This document shows positions 1-12,011 of a stretch of 64,000 nucleotides of DNA, piece by piece (the stretch's first letter is position 1; every line of letters starts with the position of its first letter). The DNA comes from Baylisascaris procyonis (taxonomy: Eukaryota; Nematoda; Chromadorea; Rhabditida; Ascarididae). The stretch spans positions 434,001 to 498,000 of the forward strand of contig JAZARR010000214.1 in the NCBI GenBank assembly GCA_037389465.1, written 5' to 3'. The notes beneath the pieces were generated by a model. It did no database searches, was not told the origin of the DNA, and was given only the letters and a program-made list of their open reading frames with translations. Made by a program: the position numbers and the translations under genes.

Positions 1-3000
1 CACCCACTAACGAAGCAAGAAGGCCGACTTGGCAACGAAGATCGACTAGCAACGAAAAGCAGATATGATGACGTTTCATTGCAATAGCATACGACATCAG
101 CTTCTTAAAATGTTCTTATTAAAGCTCATTACTCTACAATTCATGCTTTTCTTTACTTCACTCTTTCCATTAAAACACTAAGTGTATCCGTAAAGAGCAT
201 GCAACGCTTTGTTAATGTTCTAAAAATTCCCTCATTTAATATTTACAAAGCAACGTTTCAATAATTGAATCCATACAAACAGCACTTCAATTCAATGAAG
301 CTTCGGTCAACGGTTGTCTTGAATTAAGGAAGTGGTGGCTAAAGGTAATAAGGGATGGCGCAAGGCAGAGTATTGATGACTAGATTTTCCCTATCATCTT
401 CTAATCATCGCAGTGGTGCCTAACTTCTTCCTCAGTCTCTTTCTTCTTAAGGAGGAGATATGAAATTCAAAACTTGGAGCTCAGAGGAAATCAACTTCCT
501 GCGAGCACCTTTTATCCTTTTATCATCTGATTTGCTGGACATTTGAGTGCAGATTTGAGGCATGGAACAAAACAGGTGAGAGTTTCCTTATTTTCAGTCG
601 CAAGTATTCTAAGTTCAGAGGCTAATAGAGAAATTTTACTAAATTCAATCAGTTTCGCCAGACATGCCAAATTCGAGTGTATGGCCGAGCAATAAAGATT
701 GCCTGTTTGCGGGTTGCTGCTTAGTGCATAAAATGCTTCCTGTTAGGGCGATACTGTTGCATCATTGCGTGTCCATGCTCGTCAGCCTTTTTTCGCTAAT
801 GATTATCTGATGCAAAACAGAATGCATTTCATCAACTTTCTAATGCAGAACTTTCAAGGCGTTACCGCATCATCTGATACATCCACCATGCTGTGTTTGG
901 CGATGTTCGTTATTAATACTGCTTAATTAATGTAATCTTCATCTGTCGATACTTCATGAGCTCTCAATTATTAGTTTTAGTGCTTGCTTCTTTCGTGGAA
1001 ATAGTTCAGCTTTTTGAGCAATGAAATGGCAAGAATACGCATATAATGGCCTCATAATCTCGCTGAAACCCTAAGTGGCACTTGAAATTGTACTGTCGAT
1101 GACGCTTTATGCTTCATAATCGCAAGATGCTGGAAAATGCTTGAAGAAAGCCTCCTCAAAAAATGGATATTATTAGAAAAATCAGCGTTATTACACGAGA
1201 AAGGTTTTATGCGAAGCAGGCGAAAACTACGTTTTTAGGCCGAGTGCTATGCTCCGTCAATTCCTGTCATCCATTTCAGTTTGCCGAATGAATTTCTCTT
1301 TTTTTCGCAAATCATTCATTTATTTCATAGCAGGTGCCGTTACGCCAACATACTATACGCACTCTTAACGCACACTTTGTGACAGCTCTCGATGAAGAAT
1401 GAAAGCATTGACAACGAGTAGAATCACAACCATCTGCTTTTCACGCTGATGCACTATCCGACTGAATGATTGTAGGAGTTTTCACTTGCTATTATTTATT
1501 GCTTACATTATATCAGCTGTACTTTGCAAATAATGTGAATGAAATGATTGGTGCAGCGACTAATGGGGTTAGAGCATATCTACCGGGAAAACAAAGTATT
1601 CTAAGTTCAGATCCATCTTGCTGGCAATATTTTCACTCATCATTAAACAATTGTTACAGCGTAAATTTGATCCCAACCAAAGTTTACTTCATCATAAAAA
1701 AGTTAGTAACGCGATAACTGTAGCAAATAAATTTGCAAGTTTTTTAAGTCTCATTCTGCTTCGCCATTAACACGCTTGCTAGTGATAGAAAAGTGATGTC
1801 TCGAAGGAAACTGCTGTTGATTGAATTTGAGAATAAAGCTTCTTTTGCGTTGCTGTAGATATGCATTCTTGTCTTCAGTATTTAAGCGAAACACTCCTCG
1901 AGAATGACACATCACAACTATTATAAACTCCAATCATCATTATTCGCAATATCCATTTTATATTTATAATGCAACCGAACAAGCAGCTATCAAAAACAAG
2001 TTCAACACGAAACTCGCTGATGATATTTCATTTGTACATCTCAACTCTAGGCGGGTGTTTTTTAGAAAAAAAAAAGAACCGAACAAAATGAAATTTTCTA
2101 GCTAGGTTCGTTCATGAGGAGGTGGGCGGAAAGTAATGTTGTAAAATTCTTGTGCTGCATTCCTGCTACAAATGCTAGAAATGTGCGAGTTTTGTTCTGA
2201 GAAAACGTTTCCCACCCATTCGACTGCAAAACACGCAAATTTCGACCCGAAAAAATGCAGAATTTGATTTATAAATTTTATAGTCCCTTTAGTGGCAATA
2301 TTTTATATCGTGTATGATAAATTGCACTGAAACTAGCAACAAGGGTCGATGATATCTTCTGAGTAATATCCGATAGACTGGAATTGATGAATTTCACAGT
2401 CACATTGTAATTACCGCAACAAATAGACACCTATACGCATAAACGCAACATATCAGCTCCATAGTGTGCCTGAGGAAGTATTGTAAAAACGGAATATAAA
2501 TAATAGCTTCAAATCCTTTCAATGAAAAACTTACCTGTTTTGTACCCTAATAAGGAAAGCCGTATTTCCCAGCTGTCGAAGAAGAAAAAAGGGCCTAGAG
2601 GATACTTCGAAATGCTCTCCTCGCCACCTATCGTTCTTTATTTGCAAAATTCGTAAGACGTTGTTAGCGTTCACAGTGCCGGAAATGTTTTCTTAAAGAT
2701 CACTGCATGCGGTGACTTTAATAGTCTTCGAATGTTACAAGCAGGACATAGCAATTATTTGTGCAATGTGTTCTTATCATTTCTCGGCTCAACTCGCATG
2801 CGGAACACAATAATGCAGACTAAACGCTTTCATTCAATAGTATTCAAAGCGTTGGCAAGTCACAATCAATTAGCGTAGAAAAAAAAAATGAAACGCTACA
2901 TGAAAGGTTCACCTATAATTTCGTTGTGTGAGCTGCATGTAGTGCCACTCTCTGAGACAAATCAACTTGGAATTATGAGGGAAATTCAATGATTATGGGG

Positions 3001-6000
3001 GAAACTATGATCTTTTCACGCAATTGATAATGCACCAAGCGTCAAGTTGACTTGATGGCCACTTGATATCTACGATGACAACGAGATAACGAAGTACGTT
3101 GTGTTTCCACTGCTCCACTCATTTGCATTGATCATTGATCTTCCTATTGCATACGATTATAGAGTGTCAAAATTGCATCTTCATGACGGTTGCCTTCCGC
3201 GGCGATGGGATATTAGATAAAACCGATTAAAGCAATCCAGTTATCAGATAGAGGTTTGAAACTTCATTCTGACACCACATTGGCTGAAGTTGGTCTGCTT
3301 CGAAGCATACACAGTTACTTAAAAGAGTGCTCACTAGCAACCTGTAGAACTCACGACATTGAGCCTTCATGGAACACTATTGAAAGAAATTTGTCCTGAA
3401 ATGCTCTCGGTAAAACCCGGTGAGACCTCGCACTCCTCACAAAGTGTTTCACCGATATTCCACCAAGTAACAGCAGTTTTCCCAAGGAGAAAACGTGAAG
3501 GCTTCATTTTCCCTTTTGTTCAAGTCTAGCTGCATTACACATCAGCCCTTCCCATGATTCTCCCTCGGCCACCATAAAGTAATACTAGGTCATATGAAGC
3601 AATTGTTTATCACCCGTATTTTCTTTATGTTCCGCTTCAGGCAAACAAGTATATCACAGTGAAAAATTATTTGAAGGTGCAGAAATACTGCACAGTATTA
3701 AAGTACCACATGAAAGTGAGGCAGAATACGATATATTATGCATCAGAAGTGTGCTCAAAATTTTTCTTAAGTTATTTTTGGCTCTGAAGATGCTGATGAC
3801 TAGGCGAAAATTCATGAAAAATGATCTGCTTTGACTGTTTCGCTTTCAGGAATACAACTGAAGTCTAACCGAGAGCGACGATGGAGCATCGCAATCATTT
3901 ACTGTAGCCGGCGTTGTGCAGAAATGTTTCACTAGTGGGAAAAAGAAACTGTAAAGCAGAGGCGGCAAAAGTCACCATGTTTAAATTGCTAGATTAACAG
4001 TGGATGTGTAACAAAAGTTACCTCCACAAACAATTCAGCATTTTGTTTGCGGAACTACTGCTTTCACTTTCACGCCATTACAATTTCATTACGCGAATGT
4101 TGGTATGAAGAGACTCTCCGTTATGGTTATCGAAGAGAACGAAACTAAAAAGGTTATTAGTGTGTATAAATATCACATCATTTTTCATAGAGACGCTTTG
4201 ATGAAAATCTGTCATGCGATCAACCATATCAATCCAAATTGTGTCTTAAATACTTTGTGCGGTCATGCGTATGACGGGTGCAATTCCTGCCTATTCATAC
4301 ATCATAAAATCGGGTAGACTTAGCATTGTTTTTTCGCATCGAAAATGATCTTGCTATATTCTTCCATGCGTAAACGAGGTCGTCACGTAGGGCGACGTCT
4401 CTGGCTTCCTCCATTCTTATCTTTAATCTCCTCTCCATGGCAGAGTTGCCGCGGAACCGACGCAAGGTTATGCATGGAGCCATCAGCAAGTTTTCCGCGC
4501 TTGTTGCCCATCTTGAACTCTTAGGTGTTGAAGCTCATGTTCAGGCCCACAGCTTATGTAATTGATGACTCAATTCACTTGGCAATGCCATTATCTCTAT
4601 TGCTAGCGTTATTACTCTTGACCGATGATTTTTCGTGGGAGTAACATAAACACAAAGAAGAAATTCAAGGTATAATACTATATTAATGCACCAAATTTAA
4701 ATATTCGCAAGTGCAATATAAGTGTAATACAGTCCGATTTTCTGCGAGTGGTATAAGTACAGAACAGTACCGATTTTGTGGAGAAAAAATGGAGCTACGC
4801 GACGCGATAGCTTTTGCTGTAGTTGTGTTTATGTCATTCGGATGAGAAAAAGAACCCAGTCACGTACGTCATTCGGAGAAGATTCAGAGTGGTTTAGAAG
4901 ATTGCTCTTTTCCAGTTTCTAGTTTGAGAATTGGGTCCCGACGTGTTTTTGGTATTGATTATTGAAGGCAAAGTATTCATCCGAATTTCCCACCTGAAAT
5001 ATTCACCGCAATCGGTAGGGACGACAGACTCTGCCATATTCGCTTTCTAATTTTAGAGAGTATATCCTAAGCGGTGGGTTTTCTTATCATCCTTTGAAAT
5101 TATATGCCATTTTCCTTTATAAAAAAATACCTCACCAACCGTCCTTCATAATGCAGGCGAATGAATACTTTTCTAAGGAAATCATTCAATGGAGATCCTC
5201 TAGAAAATGAGGCCTCTTACAATTGCACATGAGTGAAGAACAAATGAAATTGTGGGAAGTGCAATTCACGTGCAGCTTTGTATATTCTAAGCACTCTCCT
5301 CTTCCCTGCATCGTGCTACCGCTGATGCCACATTTATTCGAAATGACCCTCAAATTGCACAGCAAGTGGGTAGATTTGCCCATCTCAAACGGTGCGGAAG
5401 TCTTACGAAGTGATTCAGAGAGGCTACAATTGTCGGAGGTATGATGGGCGGCAACTATCAGGCCTCAGTACTCGAGATGCTACGAAGTACCTGCGAGTAC
5501 GACATGAAACCGGATATGCTAAACTGATAAAAGCACTAGGCCATCGGAAACAGCTGTAAAGTGGAGTGTGCCACCAACAATGCTTGAGGAGTCATGTGGG
5601 AAGTCGGGTGAGTAGCTTAAGGTAGCGCAGAGAAAAACGGTGCGTTAAGGTTCCCTAAAACCTGCTGCCCGCACTGAATAGGCTTCTAAGCTTAATTCTA
5701 ACCGTGGGTTCTAGGAGTATTCAGCCGTATTGATTCCGCTACTCGTTCTCCCAAATTCCCGGGGAGAGTTTGCTCTTTCTTGGAGGAGCAGTTGAAAGGG
5801 ATCAAGGAGAAGATTGTAGCAGACGAGTGAACACCCGTTGGAGCATCCGTCAATGTTGACATTTAAAATGGAATGTGTGTCAAGGAGTCATTCATTACTG
5901 AAACAATCCATTGCGAATGAGATGAATCTCCCAAAAGGGCATTCTAAGTATGATGAAATTAAACGGACATCACGATGCGCAAACGATTAAAAATGAGCCT

Positions 6001-6207
6001 AACTTAAAACCCTCAACAACTCAGGCATCGATGAATCCTCAGTATAGAGAGTGATAACCAACGTGTGAACGTAATGTAAGCATTTGAAAATGAAAGTGTT
6101 ATAATGTATAAGCAACCCCTGCTCTTGGTCATAGATACTATCACTCCACGCATGCAAGAAGTGAAAATAATTGCAATATTTTCTTGATAGAAAATGACTG
6201 ACTTTCC

Positions 6208-6227
6208 AAAAAAAAAAAAAAAAAAAA
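6208..6227. repeat. A homopolymer, 20 bp
   Basis: Twenty A in a row on the + strand. Could be the poly(A) remnant of an old retroposed copy, but I see no recognisable body or target-site duplication. Confidence 0.9.
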
Positions 6228-6382
6228 TTGTTATGCGTTTGCGATATGTGGCAGCAAAGTGTTTCGATTATTTTTAAACCGTGAACGGTTAGCACAATAA
6301 TTTCGGTTTTGTTTTTCAACACCCGAATTGCTCTTTTTTTGGAACTCTCAAATTTTACAACATTTTTCGCTTCCATTATATC

Positions 6383-6383
<1 letters not shown>

Positions 6384-6426
<43 letters not shown>

Positions 6427-6427
6427 T
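6384..6427. repeat. (TTTA)n microsatellite
   Basis: About eleven TTTA units, followed to 6468 by degenerate units (TTTGTTCA, TTTGTTCG). On the - strand this is an AAAT-type tail and may be the 3' end of a retroelement copy whose body would lie at about 6430-6800. Confidence 0.95.
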
Positions 6428-9400
6428 CCACTTATTTGTTCATTTATTTGTTCGTTTATTTCTTTACCAGCAAAAGGCTCACATAGGTTTATCCTCAACA
6501 ACGACAAATTTCGATAATTGTGACTGGACGCCATTTCACTGCGGTCTGCGTCTGGATGATGTTGCTGATTGAGCAAGCTAACAAGACAGTATAGTCCTCT
6601 GACCCATAACAGCTCTGCAGGTTTGGCACATATAACTACATCATCGAAGTGAATTTGTGAAGAGACTTCAGTAGCAGTTCCCAGAAAAGCATTTGATTTC
6701 CTTTTACCTATTTGCTTCATAAAGATATTTAGTTCTAAGGTAGACAATTCCATACACTCTGAAGTGAAAACTTCAAGAGATAACGTTTGCAACACATATT
6801 TTGTCTGCTATTTGATGCTTATAAGTACTATGCTCACATTCCCCAATGGCCGAAAATATGTTCCCACATGTTATATAGGAAAAGCGCTTTATGACTTTAA
6901 TGCATTGAATTAAATCGATTTTCGCCTGTAGTGCTCTAATGCTTTGAAGATCGAAAACCTTTAGTCGTATGTCAAAGTCAAGTTAAAATGATCCGAGAAA
7001 TATTTTATGTGATATCATGCGAATGAAATGCTCTTCGACCATTTCAACATGTATGTTCAAGTTATCTGTGTCGGAAGGCTGCCGAATGCAACTTGCAGCT
7101 TTAAAAGCTCATCGAAGCAATTTCAGAACATTTGCAAGTTCCAGCCCTTATCTGGACTGGTTTTTGCTCCAATATCACGGATTCTGTCATCAATAGGAAT
7201 AAGACCAAACCAGCTGACCTCAAAAACACTCATGTCCAAGATTTGCATGGAGTATTTGGCAGCTCCTATTCAACTGCCATAGTTTCGATCGTTCACAGAG
7301 TTCATTTAGATCAATTTGAAGGGCCATTTTATTGTTTAATGTAGTCAAGCGCCGTGCTGATGACCGCGAATTAGCGCAGATGAAGATCTTCTTATAAAGT
7401 CAACGAAATTTTTTTGCAACCATCAATTGTTCAATTTTGTGCAATCTTATGCCACTTTCGCTCAGAGTGACCACATTGTGCATTTTGTACGGTCATAAGT
7501 TTCGTGAGTTATTCCTTTGAAGCATTTGCATAGTCAACCGCTTTGTGATGGGTGAAGGAACTCATCAGATGACAGAACTTGCAGTCCGGTACACTTCTGT
7601 ATTTTTCTCTGTCTCATTGATGCTTGAGCTCTCTCAAGTTGACTCTCGCCGCTTTATCCAATGTTCATAGTATGACCATATTTGCGACCATATTTCACTG
7701 AGTACAACAAGGTGTTGGTATGAGTGCGTCATGTCATAAGGATAAAAAGGAATTAATGATCAAAGAGTTGATCCCTTGCTGCGCTCACAGTCTTTATATT
7801 TTATCCTCACAAAACTTGAAATATTAAAATCAGCAGTTCAATAAATAAATCTTGTTGCTTTTGACTGCATTGCCTCAAGCTCGACTCGAGAACGAAATTA
7901 CGAGGAAAAAAGCTTTAAAATATGTGCTATTCAATTAGCTGAAAATTCCAATGTCTGATGTCAATAACGCATGATTGAATATTCTCTCTTTTCGTTGGCT
8001 AACAAATGGCATTCATGATTACAAACGTAATTACTCCCTCCATCCAAAAGCAATATCTGCCGATGCATATGAGAAAAGCTTATTTCACAGCAAATATATT
8101 GAAACAACTGGTGCACTTTACAGCATTGTGACCCTCTTCAGAATGCTCAAGACGCCGATCTTGAGCGTATTACTTGGCTATTCATTGAAATAGGTGCGCT
8201 TCTCACCGAACCTTCGCATCGATTTGTTGTTCAAAGGTAGAAGGCATTGCACAGGTGAGAAAAAACAGTTCCGAAGAGCGCCACTACGCCGCTTCGTCAG
8301 AAGTGCCATAGGTGGATATGGTGCGTAAGGTCTGCAATACGTTGCTATCGGTGAAGAAATCACAATATCACTTCAAGGAGATGATTCACGGCCAGAGAGA
8401 GACAAATGTACAGAAATTCGCATGAATTTGTAATGCTGCATATTACAGCGAATCTTCTTAGGGTTTGAATAACATGTTGCAGTAATGTATATAGCCATCA
8501 TGAAAGAATAGCAACAACTATCTGTTGCTTCCGTTTAGATAGGGACGAGGAGAGGACAGGAGGGGAAAAGGAGGGAGAAGGAGATGAAGGAGGAGGCGAT
8601 TGGAAGAAGAAATCAACGGAGAGAATGATCGTGTCATCTCACAAGTTGAGTCGAATTTTTCCGAAAAAGTCGAGTACAACGGTTCAGAAAGATAGAAGAA
8701 CATAACAGGATGTCAAGGTTTAGAGTGAAACTAAAAATGAGGGCGAACATTTCCACCATGGCATTCAAAATCGCCACTTCCTCTCTATTTCACTTCCTCT
8801 CGTTCCACTCACAGTAGCAGCCGGTCACGATAAGTACAGCCTCTAGTTTAGCAATTGCATCAAGTCATCACTTCAATAAATTGCGAAACTGAAATTTTAA
8901 TTGCGATATGATGCAAAACTGCGAAAAATATAATTAAAACTTTAATTCAGATGGGATTAGCAAGAGATTCGTGTGTACAATTTTCTCACTGGGGGACAAC
9001 TTCATTAGAGAAAGATTTTTGCATGACTGCTCCTTCAAATTTTGAATACGAATACGACAAATTGTTGAATATGGCGAAATCATAACACATTTGATGACTA
9101 AAGTTGTCTTTCATCCAATTGTGTGATTGTTTACAATTTTCGATGCGACTTTATCATAACTACCATAGCCTCCTAAGTCATATCTACGGCAATAAATTTA
9201 TTAGAATGCCTCAGTCGTCACTTACCACAAGTCAGAAATCGCTAACCATTCAGTGTAGCCGAAAGATATGTCTACAACCCAAGCAAAATGCGATATACTA
9301 TAGGGATAGACTGGTGGCTGCGTAATTATTCGTTTCTTTGCATAAAAAGTAATTGAAAATCTAACATGAAACTGCGAAGTATTGTTTCAAATTATGTGAG

Positions 9401-11532
9401 TTCATATGAAAAGATTTTGATCGTGACACCCTATAACATCTATTAAGATCAGGGAACACCACCTCTTATATGCTCACTCATTGACGCTTTTTAATGCGTT
9501 TTTTGCACGTTTTCTTTGTAAAACTGTATTGTGACAGCGCCATATTTGTGCATATATACGAACTTGCGTGTCAGTGTCACCAATAAATCCATCTTTGTAA
9601 CACTAACTTAGTGCCACAAAATTTGTTGCGCTTAATATATTTCATATTTTTACCCTCTTTATCCGCATTTCATACAATTAGATCAATTTACCGAAGAGTT
9701 CTAAGCAAATCCTTTGAAAAAAGAAACTTAGACAAAGCTGGGTTGGGGAAAATATAACGCCACTCTTTTGCGTTTTGTATTAAATTCTAAATTGGGCAGA
9801 TGGGTAAGCAAAAGGTAAAGCCACATTTCAGTGAAAATAATCAGAAAGTCATTGCTAATCGTCGTATATGAAACCATATGGTTCTACGCGTCATTAGCCA
9901 TAAATTTCCGTTTGAGTCTGGCACCGACAAATTAGACAGTAGAATTGATTTACAATTACTTTATACGTCGGACTAGGGTGAGTATATTTATAGGAGGTCA
10001 CTTCACCTGTGGTTGTGCTCATCAGATTTCACTGCCACAAATTTCTTCCTTCATAGTTTGAAACTACTGAAAAGACAAAGAGGCATGTTGACACACATTT
10101 ATACGGTGGCTAATCGTGAAATTTTTCAATCACTAATACATAGTCTTTTTCAAAAACCCTTTCTGAAACTCCTTTCTTAGTCTTTGCCTGAAAAAGTGAG
10201 AGCCACTGTCGACCTCCATAGCTAAGTATACATGGGAAGTTATCCTTACAATGCACACCCGCTTACTAGTATTGCCTATGCGATTTGCAGTCCTCCGTGT
10301 GCATCAAATTCATATTCCGCGCATCAAACTTATCGCCAATCGATAAATTTACTGTGGCAATGCAGATGAAATAGTCCGATGATCACCACGATTTGTTAAA
10401 TAAACAATAAGTACTGACTTGCTCGTGGGCAAATTGTTGCTTATCTCTCAATTTAAACCCTATAAAGTTAAGCATGAAAGCTTCTCATTTCTAAAAATTT
10501 TTCAAAACTATTTCGGAGCATTTTGGAGTTTACCATTATTTCACAACTTCACCACCATTAAGAAGGAAGAAAAATTGTTGAGTGAAATTATGATTATATT
10601 GAACCGAATTCTTAAACTGACCATTTTGTTTCAGAATGGAATTCATTACGATAGTAGTCGGTGCCAATTAAGCGAATTGCGAGAAAACGACTGCAACATT
10701 TACAGCGCTATGACATCTGTGGTCTGTTTGTGGTGTCTGAACATAGCTGGGACAGATAACGAAAGAGTCATGAGACACATGAAAAGAATGCAGGGTGAAG
10801 GATGATTTGTGGGGTTCGTTTGTTGTATGGCTGCATGCTCAATGAGTGGATATATTTCATCAATTCGAATAGACAATTTGAACTTTTTGGAGCATTTGGA
10901 GCATTTCAGTTCGGCAACCATAACCGGGAAATTATAGACTGAAACTTCACGCTTATCTGAGCAGTTTTCACACCGACCGCATGATCCATATAAAAGCTAT
11001 CTGCAGTATGGTACCTGAGGGAATAAATTTCTGTATGCTCATGCTCGCTACAAAATGGTGGCTGTCTGTGATAGAGTAGAAAAGCACCTTGGACGTGGTC
11101 ATTGTGTAAAAGGGAGAAGCCGCCTTTATGGCTAAACTTCCGCTACGTGGTTCTAACGAAAGATGTTCATCCAAAACTTTCGTAACTGGTGGAATTCAAA
11201 CTTGGAAGTAATGACGAAAAATTTTAGACCAAAGAACGACTTTCGGAACTGCGATCAAAGGCAAACCTCAAATGCATCGTGTGAATTTTGTCTGAGTCGA
11301 AGAGTGGATCCTATGTTACCGGTCTACGGACGAACAGGGGTTTAGCAACACAGAGAGCATCTGCAGTGTGTGTTTTTTTTACAAGATAAAAACGCATTGA
11401 ACGCAACCTCACAAACTTCATTAAAGTTTCTGCATGAGAGAATTCAAAGGGATTTTGCAGGCGATTGTGCTGTTAGCGTATTTAACATGAAAAGAATTTT
11501 GATATATCCTTGGATTAGTATTATCCCTTCAG

Positions 11533-11765
11533 GACATGTGTTGAAGTATATGCGCACACATTCGCTGATCATACATGATGGCGAATACATCACCCAAAGT
11601 GGTGAGGCCTTAACATCACTCACCGAGCATCCTCGAAATCGACTATTGGTAGGGCCTCGGCCTGTTGATCACCCAAAAGGAGCAACACTGCAGACCACAG
11701 CATTGAGCCAACTATCCAGGAAAACATCGCCTTCATTACGGTCGAACGCTGCAAATTTGTACTGA
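11533..11765 (+). CDS. Candidate terminal exon, product unknown
   Basis: Starts after the acceptor TTATCCCTTCAG and reads 76 codons to TGA. The segment includes HDGEYITQSGEALTSL, then PRPVDHPKGA, with an evenly mixed hydrophilic composition and higher GC than its flanks. The frame is also open upstream of the acceptor to 11370. Possible earlier exons are 10635-10793 (after TTTGTTTCAG) and about 11228-11342 (after AAATTTTAG), but phases do not all agree. Function unknown. Confidence 0.2.
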
Positions 11766-11780
11766 AAGGACCTTTAATAG

Positions 11781-12011
11781 TCATTTAAAGCGAAATAGAA
11801 TGGCACGCCGAAGTAATAAAACTGTTTGCCGCGAGAAAGCTTTCAGCATATTTTTGAAAACGTCGCAAGTCTTTCGCACTTTCGCAAGTTTATCTTGCAA
11901 AAGTGCATTATGACAGTGTTGTTTGTAGCGCATGCTCCTATACAACTGCATATCTTTCTGTCTGTTCGTCCGTCTGCTCAACAACTTCAACTCGTGAGCC
12001 ACTGAAGCCTC
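11781..12011 (-). CDS. Candidate terminal exon, product unknown
   Basis: Follows the textbook acceptor CACTTTTCAG (rightmost, since this is the - strand) and reads 76 codons to TGA. It opens EASVAHELKLLSRRTNRQ, then YRSMRYKQHCHNALLQDKL. It is rich in Lys, Arg and Leu with heptad-like spacing, so a helical or coiled segment is plausible. No upstream exon was identified and I know no family for it. A chance ORF beside a chance acceptor is possible. Confidence 0.25.
   Translation of the reverse strand, partial: EASVAHELKLLSRRTNRQKDMQLYRSMRYKQHCHNALLQDKLAKVRKTCDVFKNMLKAFSRQTVLLLRRAILFRFK

Larger units (their letters stand above)
1..11532. other. No confirmed gene; AT-rich
   Basis: Contains the A20 and TTTA arrays. 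Possible exon fragments, none identified: a + strand stretch at about 482-575 ending at the donor AAAACAG|GTGAGA; a - strand stretch at about 2535-2640 ending at AAAACAG|GTAAGT and reading DSWEIRLSLLGYKT; a - strand frame at 4400-4530 starting MGNKRGKLADGSM (an MGN start would suit myristoylation); a + strand end LEEQLKGIKEKIVADE at about 5779-5829. No conserved family was recognised in any of them. Confidence 0.5.

Noticed and set aside
565..620. Apparent exon pair around 575 and 598 with matching phase
   Set aside because: The intron would be only 22 nt, too short to splice.
6424..6795. - strand frame containing FDDVV, like the reverse transcriptase FADD box
   Set aside because: No other reverse transcriptase motif is near it, and the residue order is not that of the family. 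The short match is probably chance.
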